A stretch of 64,000 bases of DNA from Pseudoalteromonas undina (GTDB taxonomy: Bacteria > Pseudomonadota > Gammaproteobacteria > Enterobacterales > Alteromonadaceae). The position numbers were made by a program, and so were the translations under genes. The DNA is taken from the NCBI RefSeq assembly GCF_000238275.3, contig NZ_AHCF03000001.1:62001-126000 (forward strand). The letters run 5' to 3'. The notes under the pieces are model-generated. The model did no database searches, was not told the DNA's origin, and saw only the letters and a list, made by a program, of their open reading frames with translations. The stretch's first letter is position 1; each line of letters begins with the position of its first letter. Positions 55,535 through 64,000 of the stretch are shown here, piece after piece.

Positions 55535-55553
55535 AAAACAACTATCATTTGCA
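55535..55553 (-). promoter_or_regulatory. Putative Fur box
   Basis: On the minus strand the site reads GCAAATGATAGTTGTTTTC. By eye it matches 13 of 19 positions of the E. coli Fur consensus. It lies 55 bases upstream of the siderophore-receptor start, where Fur would repress. The match is fair, and the gene it precedes is a typical Fur target. Confidence 0.5.
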
Positions 55554-55661
55554 ATATCTTTATTGCAACTTTTAATCGTACGTTGCTAATGGTTGCTAAT
55601 TGTTAATTCTGCTATTATTAGCCGCATATTAATTGAGACTTTTCTCAAGTTATTTTTTGCT

Positions 55662-57062
55662 ATGGAATTTACTGTGACTGCAACTGCTTTTTCATCGTTG
55701 GCCTTACCTTCAGGGTTAGTTGATAATTTATCAACGCTTGGCTACACCCAAATGACGCCTGTACAGGCGCAAAGCCTACCGCCTGTTTTAAGTGGCAAAG
55801 ATATTATTGCCCAAGCCAAAACAGGCTCAGGTAAAACAGCGGCATTTAGTTTAGGCGTTTTAGCCAAGCTAAATGTAAAACGCTTTCGTATTCAGTCGCT
55901 AGTATTATGCCCAACTCGTGAGCTTGCAGAGCAAGTGGCGGTTGAGATGCGTAAACTAGCGCGTGGTATTCATAACATTAAGATTTTAACTTTGTGTGGT
56001 GGGGTTTCAATTGGGCCGCAAATTGGTTCACTCGAACATGGTGCACATATTATTGTGGGTACACCGGGGCGAGTTGACGATCATATTCGCAAAGGTACAT
56101 TGCGTTTAGATGATGTTGAAACCCTGGTACTTGATGAAGCCGACCAAATGCTTGATATGGGTTTTCAAGACACTCTCGATGCCATAATTGATCGCATTCC
56201 AACCAATCGTCAAACGTTGTTATTTAGTGCTACTTTTCCAAAATCAATCGAAGCTATTGCTAAGCGTGTACTTAGTAATCCAGAAATGATTAAAGTAGAA
56301 GAGCAGCAAGAAAAAAGCACGATTAAGCAATACTTCTACAAAATGGATAATAATAAACAGCGTTATCCAACGCTTAAGCTGTTACTTCTTAAATTTACCC
56401 CGCAAAGCTGTGTGGTGTTTTGTAATACCAAGGTTGAAACGCAGCAAGTATGTGATGATTTAGCCGATGAAGGCTTTAGTGCGGTGGCGCTGCATGGTGA
56501 TTTAGAGCAGCGTGACCGTGAGCGTACACTGATTCATTTTGCGAATAAAAGTGCGTCTATTTTAGTGGCTACCGATGTAGCTGCACGAGGTTTAGATATT
56601 GATGACATGGACATGGTGATTAACTATCACTTAGCTCACGATCCACAAACTCATGTACATCGTGTTGGCCGTACAGGGCGAGCAGGTAAAAAAGGGGTTG
56701 CGTGTTCTATTTATGGTGAGGCAGAGCAATTTAAAGTGGCTCAAATTGGCGACCATTACGAGCGTGACTTTACTCCTGAGCCAATGCCATCTTATAACCT
56801 ACTAGATAAGCCGCCATACAAACCTGAAATGGTGACGCTGATGATAGATGCGGGTAAAAAGCAAAAAGTGCGCGCGGGTGATATTTTAGGCGCATTAACC
56901 GGAAAAGACGGTGTTGCTGGGCGCCAAGTTGGTAAAATCAACGTACTTGATAACGTGGCATTTGTTGCGGTAGAGCGTAACTCATCTAAACCAGCGTTAC
57001 GCAAATTAACCGAAGGTAATATTAAAGGACGTAAAATTCGTGCTCGTCGGCTAACGCGTTAA
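55662..57062 (+). CDS. dbpA: ATP-dependent RNA helicase DbpA
   Basis: DbpA is a DEAD-box helicase that acts in 50S ribosome assembly by binding 23S rRNA hairpin 92. The 466-residue protein has the Q motif (YTQMTPVQ), AKTGSGKT, DEAD at VLDEADQML, SAT, and HRVGRTGRAG. The C-terminal RNA-binding domain (about 390-466; VRAGDILGALTGKDG) identifies DbpA specifically. ATG 55662 has a weak ribosome site. A GTG at 55674 matches the E. coli N-terminus (VTATAFSSL) and may be the real start, giving 462 residues. Confidence 0.92.
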   Translation: MEFTVTATAFSSLALPSGLVDNLSTLGYTQMTPVQAQSLPPVLSGKDIIAQAKTGSGKTAAFSLGVLAKLNVKRFRIQSLVLCPTRELAEQVAVEMRKLARGIHNIKILTLCGGVSIGPQIGSLEHGAHIIVGTPGRVDDHIRKGTLRLDDVETLVLDEADQMLDMGFQDTLDAIIDRIPTNRQTLLFSATFPKSIEAIAKRVLSNPEMIKVEEQQEKSTIKQYFYKMDNNKQRYPTLKLLLLKFTPQSCVVFCNTKVETQQVCDDLADEGFSAVALHGDLEQRDRERTLIHFANKSASILVATDVAARGLDIDDMDMVINYHLAHDPQTHVHRVGRTGRAGKKGVACSIYGEAEQFKVAQIGDHYERDFTPEPMPSYNLLDKPPYKPEMVTLMIDAGKKQKVRAGDILGALTGKDGVAGRQVGKINVLDNVAFVAVERNSSKPALRKLTEGNIKGRKIRARRLTR

Positions 57063-57070
57063 CTCTCGAT

Positions 57071-57652
57071 CTAATCTGAGCAACTCGCCTTGAGTTGCTC
57101 ATACTCTATTTTTAGTTGTTTAAACACCTCATTGTCACCTCCTTGTTTATCTGGATGATGCTGCACTGCAAGTTGTCGCCAACGCTTTTGTAATGCTTTT
57201 AGTGTGACTGGCGATGTTAATTGCCAACGCACCAGCAGTTGTTGTTGCTGCTCATTACTCAGCGGAATTTCGCGATGAGTCGGCAGACTAAATTGCTGCC
57301 AAAAGCTATCTAATAACGCCTTGACTTCATCCGTAGATGTTTCAAAATTTTGCCAGTTTAAATAATAGTCGCGTAGTGGATCGTTAGGATGTAGTTGGTT
57401 ATAACTGGAACTGTTTACTAGTTCAATATGTAAGCTTTTAACGACTAATTGTTGTTTTGGCATTAATTGCTGTTGTAGCTGATAAAGCGCATTCATAATT
57501 AAAAAATTGCGCTTAAATAGGTCGCGCTCAGGCTCGGCAGCTAAAGTATCAAGAAACCCACGTTGTTTTAACTCAGATGCTAAAGTATGAACCATCCACA
57601 CTTTTTTATTGATTAATAGTTCAAAAATCTCATCTATCAGAGGGTTAAGCAT
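57071..57652 (-). CDS. DnaJ-related protein with C-terminal J domain
   Basis: This is a 193-residue protein: an N-terminal DNAJ-related domain (about 1-125; starts LIDEIFELLINKKVWMVHTLA) and a short J domain at the C-terminus (about 145-190) with the HPD motif intact (QHHPDKQGGD), so it could stimulate an Hsp70 partner. No dnaK is nearby. It converges with dbpA 8 bases away. Confidence 0.83.
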   Translation of the reverse strand: MLNPLIDEIFELLINKKVWMVHTLASELKQRGFLDTLAAEPERDLFKRNFLIMNALYQLQQQLMPKQQLVVKSLHIELVNSSSYNQLHPNDPLRDYYLNWQNFETSTDEVKALLDSFWQQFSLPTHREIPLSNEQQQQLLVRWQLTSPVTLKALQKRWRQLAVQHHPDKQGGDNEVFKQLKIEYEQLKASCSD

Positions 57653-57729
57653 TGTTTACAATCTATTAATTAGTGTATCTTGGATAAATTATCATATACC
57701 CAAACAACATTAAACCCCAAGGAGTGGGC

Positions 57730-57756
57730 GTGAGTGCCTGTTTTGAATTGGTCTAA
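57730..57756 (+). other. Possible 8-codon leader frame
   Basis: GTG at 57730 is preceded by AAGGAG with a five-base gap, and the frame closes at 57756 after eight codons (MSACFELV). An 8-bp inverted repeat (ACCCAAAC at 57698-57705, GTTTGGGT at 57775-57782) brackets it. It may be a leader for the downstream kinase gene or pure chance. There is no codon pattern typical of amino-acid attenuation. Confidence 0.2.
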
Positions 57757-57822
57757 ATTAGATGTTTATACTTGGTTTGGGTGTCGTTTTGTTATGGCTA
57801 GCAAGGATTTAAGGATATTTTT

Positions 57823-60645
57823 ATGCTGACTCAGTTAAAGCGCATCTGCTTTATTGGCCTTTTGGCTGTTTTAAGTAGTGCATCAAATGACGCTTTATCA
57901 AATGAGCAGCCAAGTTTGTTTGAGCAGTTTAACCTTGAACAAGCATGGCCTGAAAAGCATCGCCTTGCAACCGATATCTTATCGAACCCTGATGTTCCAA
58001 ATTTACAACGCATTACTATTTATAGCGATTTAGCTGAGCTGGCGTTTGCGCAAAGTGATTTAGCCAATGCACTAAAATATTTTAAATTGCTAGAGACCAA
58101 TAGTACGTTAAAAGATCAGCCTAAACTTTTCTTTCGTGCGATTAAAATGCAAGGAGTTGTGCTTTATTATCAAGGGTTAGTGCAACAAGCGGTCGTTGAT
58201 TATAGCCGCGCGTTAAACATCGCAATTGCGCTTAAAAGTCCGATAAAACAGGCTAATTTACTTAGTAATATCGGGCTTGCTTATTTTGATATGTATAACA
58301 TGGAGCTAGCTCTTGATTATTATCAGCAAGCCAAAGTAATTTATGAAAAAGAGGGGAGCGCACAAGATAAGGCCGATATATTACATAATATTGCTGGTAT
58401 TTATATTCGTCTCTCTCGATATGAGTCAGCTCTTGAGATGTACCGTGAGGTTTTAAAAGTTTTTCAAGAACTTGGCGATGAAGACGGTGTTGCCCAAGCA
58501 TACGGTAATATGGGGGTGGCGTACACAGAATCGAGACAGTACCAATTAGCACTGCATTATAATCAGTTGGCCTTACGTTACTATCAAAGCGTTAATAATG
58601 CGTTTCAACTTTCTACCAAGCATACAAACTTAGCCACCATCAACCTTAAGCTAAATAAATTTGATGTTGCCTTTTATCACGCTAATGCGGGCCAACAATT
58701 TGCAATAGAGGCAGATAATAAGTCTTTATTAGCGGCAGCTTTACATGTGTTGTCAATTGTTCAATTTGTACAAGGTGATACGCAAAGTGCCAAACAAACC
58801 TCAGAGCACTCAATTACCCTTGCCAAAGAGTACAATAATGGCATGCGTATTAAAGATGGCTTAGGAATTGAAGCACTAATAAATGCGAGCTTAGGGGATT
58901 ATGAAAAAGCGCTAAATTTACACCAACAGTACGTTGATTATCAGCGTAGTGTGAATACCGAAGAAGCCTCAAAAGCGGTCAGTCAATTTCAAATCCAGTT
59001 TGAATCGAATCAGCTAAACCAAGAAATTAAACAATTAAAACAACAACAATACTTACAAGAATTGCAAATAGCTAAACGTTCACAGTTAACGTTTTTGTTG
59101 GTGATTGTTGCCATATTAATTTTAATTACGGTAATTGCTGTTTATAAGCGCCGAACAGAAAAGCAAGCTAAGTTAAAGTTAAGCGAACAAGTTGAACAGC
59201 GTACTAAAGAGCTACAAAGTGTGGCGCAAGAGCTACGTGAAGCAAACGAGGTGAAAAGCCAGTTTTTAGCGAATATAAGCCATGAAATAAGAACACCGTT
59301 AACTGCTATTTTGGCACAAACTGATGATCTTATTAATGGTCTATACAAGCCGGAACAGTTACAAGATGAGCTTAGAGTAATACAACGTCAAAGTGAGCAT
59401 TTAAAAAGCTTGATTAATGATGTGTTGGACTTAAGTAAGATAGAGGCAAACCGGTTAGAACTTAATATTAGTTGTTTTGATGTGGTGAAGCTTATCAACG
59501 ATATTCACGCTATGTTTTCTCCTCAAACTAAAGCGAAAGGTTTATCGTTAGTTTTAGACTGCCAGTTAGAAAAATCCTATTTTACGCGATTAGATTTAAC
59601 GCGAGTAAAACAAATTCTTATTAATTTATGTGCTAATGCCATTAAGTTTACTCATAAAGGGCAAGTAACTATTGGTGTTAGTAAAACCGAGCAAGGGTTA
59701 CTCTTTTCGATTAAAGACACTGGGATTGGCATGAGCTCATCTCAACTTAAACTTATTTTTGAGTGTTTTAGCCAAGCCGATAACAGTATTAGTCGACGTT
59801 TTGGTGGCACAGGACTAGGTTTGAGCTTGTCGCAGCAATTGGCGGCGATGATGGGTGGCTATATAAGTGTGCAGAGTGAGTTTAAAAAAGGCAGTGAGTT
59901 TTCATTTTATTTGCCCTGTATACAAGTTGAAGAGCAAGTTTGCCATGACGATCAGCAAGCAAAGTCAGATGAGCGACATAGATTATTATCGGGTAAAGTG
60001 GTTCTTGCTGAAGATCACAGTGATAACCGCAAACTGATCAGTCGTTATTTACATTCTCTTGGGCTGGAAGTGATTGCCGTTGAAAACGGTGAGCAAGCAG
60101 TAGAACAAAGTTTAAAGCTATACCCAGATTTAGTACTGTTAGATATTCAAATGCCTGTTATGGATGGTATTTCTGCGTTTGAACTACTCAAGCAATGTGG
60201 TTATGAACAGCCTATTTTAGCATTAACGGCCAATGCCATGAGCCATGAAATTGACCATTACCTATCACTTGGGTTTAGTGACTATTTAGCAAAGCCAATC
60301 GATAAAGAGTCTTTTTATACTGTGCTAGCAAAATACTTAAATGCTGCAAGTACAGAGGTATCAACTGAACAGATTCATGTTGATATGAGTGATTTAGTAA
60401 CGAGCTTTCAACAAAGTTTAGCCGAAGAAAGCGAGCTTATTAAGCTACACTTTAAAGATGCTGATTATCAGGCGCTGCAAAAAGATAGCCATCGAGTGTT
60501 AGGGGCGGCACAAATGTTCGAGTTTAAAGACATAGCCTTAGCGGCAAAAGCGCTAGACGATGAATTACTTCAGCCACAAATAAATACACAAAGGCTAACA
60601 ACATTAGTCAATAACTTACAGGCACTGTTTAAAAAATACGAATAA
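57823..60645 (+). CDS. TPR hybrid sensor kinase with receiver and Hpt domains
   Basis: This is a 940-residue kinase. A signal peptide (about 1-26) exports an N-terminal array of TPR repeats (about 70-400), which would be the periplasmic sensor. A membrane helix follows at about 420-440, then a coiled coil, HisKA with His487 (ISHEIRTP), HATPase (about 595-705), a receiver with Asp774 (LVLLDIQMP) and a short Hpt-like module with His890 (SHRVLGAAQMFEF). All phosphorelay modules except the output regulator are in one chain. The TPR sensor implies binding of a protein or peptide; the partner is unknown. Confidence 0.9.
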   Translation: MLTQLKRICFIGLLAVLSSASNDALSNEQPSLFEQFNLEQAWPEKHRLATDILSNPDVPNLQRITIYSDLAELAFAQSDLANALKYFKLLETNSTLKDQPKLFFRAIKMQGVVLYYQGLVQQAVVDYSRALNIAIALKSPIKQANLLSNIGLAYFDMYNMELALDYYQQAKVIYEKEGSAQDKADILHNIAGIYIRLSRYESALEMYREVLKVFQELGDEDGVAQAYGNMGVAYTESRQYQLALHYNQLALRYYQSVNNAFQLSTKHTNLATINLKLNKFDVAFYHANAGQQFAIEADNKSLLAAALHVLSIVQFVQGDTQSAKQTSEHSITLAKEYNNGMRIKDGLGIEALINASLGDYEKALNLHQQYVDYQRSVNTEEASKAVSQFQIQFESNQLNQEIKQLKQQQYLQELQIAKRSQLTFLLVIVAILILITVIAVYKRRTEKQAKLKLSEQVEQRTKELQSVAQELREANEVKSQFLANISHEIRTPLTAILAQTDDLINGLYKPEQLQDELRVIQRQSEHLKSLINDVLDLSKIEANRLELNISCFDVVKLINDIHAMFSPQTKAKGLSLVLDCQLEKSYFTRLDLTRVKQILINLCANAIKFTHKGQVTIGVSKTEQGLLFSIKDTGIGMSSSQLKLIFECFSQADNSISRRFGGTGLGLSLSQQLAAMMGGYISVQSEFKKGSEFSFYLPCIQVEEQVCHDDQQAKSDERHRLLSGKVVLAEDHSDNRKLISRYLHSLGLEVIAVENGEQAVEQSLKLYPDLVLLDIQMPVMDGISAFELLKQCGYEQPILALTANAMSHEIDHYLSLGFSDYLAKPIDKESFYTVLAKYLNAASTEVSTEQIHVDMSDLVTSFQQSLAEESELIKLHFKDADYQALQKDSHRVLGAAQMFEFKDIALAAKALDDELLQPQINTQRLTTLVNNLQALFKKYE

Positions 60646-60664
60646 ATAAATCTACTCTAAAAAC

Positions 60665-60693
60665 AAAAAAGACACCATTTGGTGTCTTTTTTA
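60665..60693. terminator. Bidirectional terminator, TPR kinase / rho
   Basis: AAAAAGACACC pairs with GGTGTCTTTTT around ATTT (core GACACC 60671-60676, GGTGTC 60681-60686). A and T runs on both sides suit the convergent TPR-kinase and rho genes. Confidence 0.8.
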
Positions 60694-60724
60694 TTTAAAA
60701 ACGTTGATTTAACTAGAGTTTAGC

Positions 60725-61984
60725 TTACTTACGTTTCATCGAATCAAAAAACTCATCGTTGGTTTTACTCATCGATAGTTTATCAATTAAAAATTCCATG
60801 GCGTCAATTTCTGACATGTCATGTACTATTTTACGTAAAATCCACAGCTTTTGTAGTTCATCTGGCTTAGTGAGTAATTCTTCACGGCGTGTACCAGAGC
60901 GATTAAAGTCGATAGCTGGGAATACACGTTTTTCCGCAATTTTACGGTTAAGGTGTAGTTCCATGTTACCTGTACCTTTGAACTCTTCGTAGATAACTTC
61001 ATCCATTTTAGAGCCGGTATCAATAAGCGCCGTCGCAATAATTGTTAAGCTACCGCCTTCTTCAACGTTACGTGCAGCCCCAAAGAAACGCTTAGGCTTA
61101 TGTAGCGCATTAGCATCTACACCACCGGTTAGTACTTTACCTGATGATGGAATAACCGTGTTATATGCACGTGCTAAACGGGTGATTGAATCAAGTAAAA
61201 TAACAACGTCTTTTTTATGCTCAACTAAGCGCTTTGCTTTTTCGATAACCATTTCCGCAACTTGTACGTGGCGAGAAGCTGGCTCATCAAATGTTGATGC
61301 AATAACTTCGCCTTTTACTAGGCGTTGCATCTCAGTAACTTCTTCCGGGCGTTCATCAATAAGTAAAACCATTAATGTAACGTCAGGGTGATTATGTGTG
61401 ATTGATTGCGCAATATTTTGTAGCAACATTGTTTTACCCGCTTTTGGCGGTGCTACTAATAAACCACGTTGGCCGCGGCCAATTGGTGATGCTAAATCAA
61501 GAACTCGTGCGGTAATATCTTCTTTACTGCCGTTACCACGTTCCATACGAAAACGTTCGTTTGCATGAAGGGGAGTTAGGTTTTCAAAAAGGATTTTAGT
61601 GCGAGAGTTTTCAGGTTTATCAAAGTTAACTTCGTTTACTTTCAGTAGAGCAAAGTAACGCTCACCGTCTTTTGGTGGACGAATAAGACCTGAAATAGAG
61701 TCGCCAGTACGCATACTAAAGCGGCGAATTTGACTCGGAGATACATAAATATCATCTGGGCCTGCTAAGTAAGAAGCTTCTGATGATCTTAAAAAGCCAA
61801 AACCATCTTGCAAAATTTCTAAAACACCACCACCGAAGATATTCTCTCCGCCTTTGGCGTGTGATTTAAGAATTGCAAAAATGATATCTTGCTTTCTCAA
61901 ACGGGCTACGTTTTCGAGCCCCATGGACTCAGCTTGGTTTACAAGCTCTTTTATAGACTTGTCTTTTAATTCGCGTAAATGCAT
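60725..61984 (-). CDS. rho: Transcription termination factor Rho
   Basis: Rho is the hexameric RNA-dependent ATPase that ends transcription. The 419-residue length equals that of E. coli. N-terminal helix bundle ([13 protein letters not shown]), a cold-shock RNA-binding domain ([22 protein letters not shown]), the Walker A region [11 protein letters not shown], Walker [12 protein letters not shown] and the Q/R-loop region are intact. It is on the minus strand, downstream of trxA, as in many Gammaproteobacteria. Confidence 0.97.
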   Translation of the reverse strand: MHLRELKDKSIKELVNQAESMGLENVARLRKQDIIFAILKSHAKGGENIFGGGVLEILQDGFGFLRSSEASYLAGPDDIYVSPSQIRRFSMRTGDSISGLIRPPKDGERYFALLKVNEVNFDKPENSRTKILFENLTPLHANERFRMERGNGSKEDITARVLDLASPIGRGQRGLLVAPPKAGKTMLLQNIAQSITHNHPDVTLMVLLIDERPEEVTEMQRLVKGEVIASTFDEPASRHVQVAEMVIEKAKRLVEHKKDVVILLDSITRLARAYNTVIPSSGKVLTGGVDANALHKPKRFFGAARNVEEGGSLTIIATALIDTGSKMDEVIYEEFKGTGNMELHLNRKIAEKRVFPAIDFNRSGTRREELLTKPDELQKLWILRKIVHDMSEIDAMEFLIDKLSMSKTNDEFFDSMKRK

Positions 61985-62133
61985 ATTGGTGGGTTCTTTA
62001 TTACAGTTGTCATACTCAAAATCGCTTTATTAGATCGTTGAGTGAGGTTCGTTGAATATAACTAAGGATTAGTTGGCTTTATAAACTAGCAGGTCATTAC
62101 AGCAGCGTCCAGTACTTCTGCAAAATAAATTAT

Positions 62134-62160
62134 AAAAAAAGGGCTGAGAGCCCTTTTTTT
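62134..62160 (-). terminator. Terminator after trxA
   Basis: Arms A7-GGGCT and AGCCC-T7 form a strong stem with a GAG loop (GGGCT 62141-62145, AGCCC 62149-62153). It lies 12 bases past the trxA stop. This suggests trxA and rho are mostly transcribed separately. Confidence 0.85.
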
Positions 62161-62172
62161 AATTAACACTTA

Positions 62173-62499
62173 TTAGATGTTATTTTCTAAAAACTCAACT
62201 AATTGTGTTTTTGATAGTGCGCCTACTTTAGTTGCAGCTACTTGACCATCTTTGAAAAGTAGTAGTGTAGGGATACCACGAATACCAAACTTTGGTGGTG
62301 TGCCTGCATTTTGGTCAATGTTTAATTTAGTGATAGTTACACGGCCATCAAACTCATCAGCAACTTCGCTTAGAATTGGGGCGATCATCTTACACGGTCC
62401 GCACCATTCTGCCCAAAAGTCTACTAGTACAGGTTTGTCTGATTGTAATACGTCAGCTTCAAAGCTATCGTCGGTAATTTGGATTATTTTCTCGCTCAT
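62173..62499 (-). CDS. trxA: Thioredoxin 1
   Basis: This is the general cytoplasmic disulfide reductase. The 108-residue length is as in E. coli. The active site is WCGPC with Cys33 and Cys36; Asp27 and the cis-Pro in [11 protein letters not shown] are present. Placed between rho and rhlB, in the conserved order. It is divergent from rhlB, sharing a 91-base promoter region. Confidence 0.97.
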   Translation of the reverse strand: MSEKIIQITDDSFEADVLQSDKPVLVDFWAEWCGPCKMIAPILSEVADEFDGRVTITKLNIDQNAGTPPKFGIRGIPTLLLFKDGQVAATKVGALSKTQLVEFLENNI

Positions 62500-62590
62500 T
62501 GCGCTCTCCGGTTTAGTTAGGCGAAATATTTAGTGCGTATTTAAACACTCTTGTTTCTTATTGCAAGTTTAAACGTTATGCTTAAACGCT

Positions 62591-63868
62591 ATGACTAAGA
62601 CACATTTGACCGATAAAAAGTTTTCAGACTTTGCTATTGCACCGGAAGTGGTTGCCGGGTTAACCGAAAGTGGGTTTGAATATTGCACACCCATTCAAGC
62701 TAAATGCCTACCTTTTATTTGTGAAGGGCGCGATATTGCGGGCCAAGCACAAACAGGTACTGGCAAAACGTTGGCATTTTTAACTGCCACGTGCCACCGG
62801 TTATTACAATCTAGCAAAGCACCTAGTAAACATCCAAGAGCCCTGATCATGGCCCCAACTCGGGAGCTTGCGATTCAGATACACAAAGATGCAAAAATTT
62901 TAGCGCCGCACTGTAATCTTAACTTAGGTTTAGTATATGGTGGCGAAGATTACGAAAAACAACGTGCACAACTAGAAAAAGGCGTTGATATTTTAATTGG
63001 CACCACAGGTCGCCTAATCGATTTATATAAGCAAGGCTGTTACACCCTTAATGAAATTGAGGTAGTCGTGCTAGATGAAGCCGATCGTATGTTCGATTTA
63101 GGTTTTATTAAAGATATTCGTTATATGTTCCGTCGTATGCCAGATACGTCAGAGCGTTTAAACTTATTATTCTCTGCTACGCTATCGTACCGTGTGCAAG
63201 AGCTTGCATTTGAACACATGACCAACCCTGAGCATGTGCAAATAGAGCCCGATGTAAAAACAGGTAAACGTATTCAAGAAGAGCTATTTCATCCTTCACA
63301 AGAAGATAAAATTAAGCTGTTGTTAACCTTGATTGAAGAAGAATGGCCTGAGAAAGCCATTGTTTTTGCTAATACCAAGCATAGCTGTGAAACCGTATAT
63401 GCATGGTTAAAAGCAGACGGACATCGAGTGGGCATGCTCACCGGTGATGTAAACCAAAAGAAACGCCAGTCAATACTCGCGCAATTTAGTAAAGGCGAGC
63501 TAGACTTTTTAGTGGCTACCGATGTTGCTGCACGTGGTTTGCATATTCCAGAAGTAAGTCATGTATTTAATTTTGACTTACCTGACGATTGCGAGGATTA
63601 CGTTCACCGCATTGGTCGTACAGCTCGAGCAGGCGCTTCAGGTCATGCAATTAGCTTTGCGTGTGAGCAATATGCTTATAACCTTCATGAAATTGAAGAA
63701 TACATTGAGCACAGCATTCCATTATCACATTACGATAAAAGTGCATTGCTAGATGATTTAACGAAGCCGACTATTCATAGAAAACGTAATTTTTCTACTG
63801 GTCCACGTAATCGTAGTAATAACAACGGACGTCGCCCAAATAATGGTTACCAAAAAGGACGGTCTTAA
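62591..63868 (+). CDS. rhlB: ATP-dependent RNA helicase RhlB
   Basis: RhlB is the DEAD-box helicase of the RNA degradosome. The 425-residue protein has the family start ([11 protein letters not shown]), the Q motif, [12 protein letters not shown] at [13 protein letters not shown] and [10 protein letters not shown]. The basic Arg/Asn/Gly-rich C-terminal tail (about 395-425) is typical for binding RNA or RNase E. The gene order trxA-rhlB-gppA supports the symbol. A short hairpin (ACGGTC/GACCGT, 63859-63876) overlaps its stop and is at best a weak terminator. Confidence 0.95.
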   Translation: MTKTHLTDKKFSDFAIAPEVVAGLTESGFEYCTPIQAKCLPFICEGRDIAGQAQTGTGKTLAFLTATCHRLLQSSKAPSKHPRALIMAPTRELAIQIHKDAKILAPHCNLNLGLVYGGEDYEKQRAQLEKGVDILIGTTGRLIDLYKQGCYTLNEIEVVVLDEADRMFDLGFIKDIRYMFRRMPDTSERLNLLFSATLSYRVQELAFEHMTNPEHVQIEPDVKTGKRIQEELFHPSQEDKIKLLLTLIEEEWPEKAIVFANTKHSCETVYAWLKADGHRVGMLTGDVNQKKRQSILAQFSKGELDFLVATDVAARGLHIPEVSHVFNFDLPDDCEDYVHRIGRTARAGASGHAISFACEQYAYNLHEIEEYIEHSIPLSHYDKSALLDDLTKPTIHRKRNFSTGPRNRSNNNGRRPNNGYQKGRS

Positions 63869-63913
63869 CCGACCGTTAGTTTGATTGTATTTGTAACTAG
63901 AGGTTTTTGAACG

Positions 63914-64000
63914 GTGGGGCAACTTAAACCGCAAAAAAATGTATATGCAGTCATTGATTTAGGCTCAAATAGCTTTCATATGCTTATTGCTAAATCAATG
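63914..64000 (+). CDS. gppA: Ppx/GppA phosphatase, 5' end only
   Basis: The window ends 29 codons into this gene. The visible part starts with GTG (MGQLKPQKNVYAV) and contains the Ppx/GppA phosphate-1 motif IDLGSNSFHMLI. GppA hydrolyses pppGpp to ppGpp; Ppx degrades polyphosphate. The two share this motif, but the position directly after rhlB matches gppA in E. coli. An AGAGG lies upstream of the GTG at a long 11-base spacing. Confidence 0.85.
   Translation, partial: MGQLKPQKNVYAVIDLGSNSFHMLIAKSM

Noticed and set aside
1..64000. CRISPR arrays, tRNA/rRNA genes, insertion sequences, prophage
   Set aside because: No regularly spaced direct repeats, no recognisable tRNA or rRNA stretches, and no transposase or phage structural genes were seen on either strand by reading; a dedicated search could not be run.

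Overview
The window looks like a stretch of a marine gammaproteobacterial chromosome, most likely Alteromonadales and close to Pseudoalteromonas. This is inferred from the AT-rich base composition, the protein families present, and several gene orders shared with other Gammaproteobacteria: lptM-lysA-dapF-DUF484-xerC-yigB next to cyaY, hemC-hemD/X-hemY, ubiD-fre, and rho-trxA-rhlB-gppA. I saw no rRNA, tRNA, CRISPR array, insertion sequence or prophage. Coding density is high. Only two gene-free stretches exceed 300 bases (about 238-997 and 1793-2167).

Layout. 1-5.3 kb: a 46-residue unknown gene, a candidate small RNA, a YggN-like protein, a PA3496-type small protein, a glutathione peroxidase, an AzlCD amino-acid exporter, and a convergent cytochrome b561 / cytochrome c' pair. 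5.5-11.3 kb: peptidases, namely a lipoprotein kexin-like S8 protease followed by a small exported protein that resembles a propeptide supplied in trans, then a DUF2721 protein and a lipoprotein oligopeptidase B. 11.4-15.6 kb: two membrane proteins, the folM-folE-folX tetrahydromonapterin genes, nadE and yceH. 15.7-26.2 kb: a CHASE hybrid kinase, ycaO, a penicillin-acylase-family Ntn hydrolase with a periplasmic metallo-beta-lactamase-fold enzyme, and a GNAT-nitrilase fusion joined to an SMR exporter of the Gdx/SugE type. 26.2-31.4 kb: a DMT transporter, a MAPEG protein, a BlaI/M56 regulatory pair in which blaI is frameshifted, an RluF-like pseudouridine synthase and small proteins. 31.5-44.8 kb: the xerC-dapF-lysA-lptM block, cyaY, and a haem-synthesis run followed by a MASE1 hybrid kinase. 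44.9-57.7 kb: adenosine deaminase, a CBS protein, fre, ubiD, a chemoreceptor, an MliC-type lysozyme inhibitor, a YedI protein, a Sel1 protein, a TonB-dependent siderophore receptor, dbpA and a DnaJ-related protein. 57.8-64 kb: a TPR hybrid kinase, rho, trxA, rhlB and the start of gppA.

How the genes work together. Haem synthesis (hemC, hemD/X, hemY) is adjacent to the frataxin gene. Lysine and peptidoglycan precursors come from lysA and dapF. Pterin cofactor comes from folE/folX/folM, and ubiquinone from ubiD. Much of the rest acts in the cell envelope: lipoprotein peptidases, a lysozyme inhibitor, LptM, the siderophore receptor, and sensors. Three hybrid histidine kinases are present without a stand-alone response regulator beside them.

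The items most worth a second look are the protease/trans-propeptide pair (5507-8385), the frameshifted blaI with an exact T TTT TTA slippery heptamer and intact-looking operators (29024-29456), the GNAT-nitrilase/Gdx pair (24341-26190), the HemD-HemX fusion with a possible internal start (39148-40986), and the candidate small RNA at 635-825.
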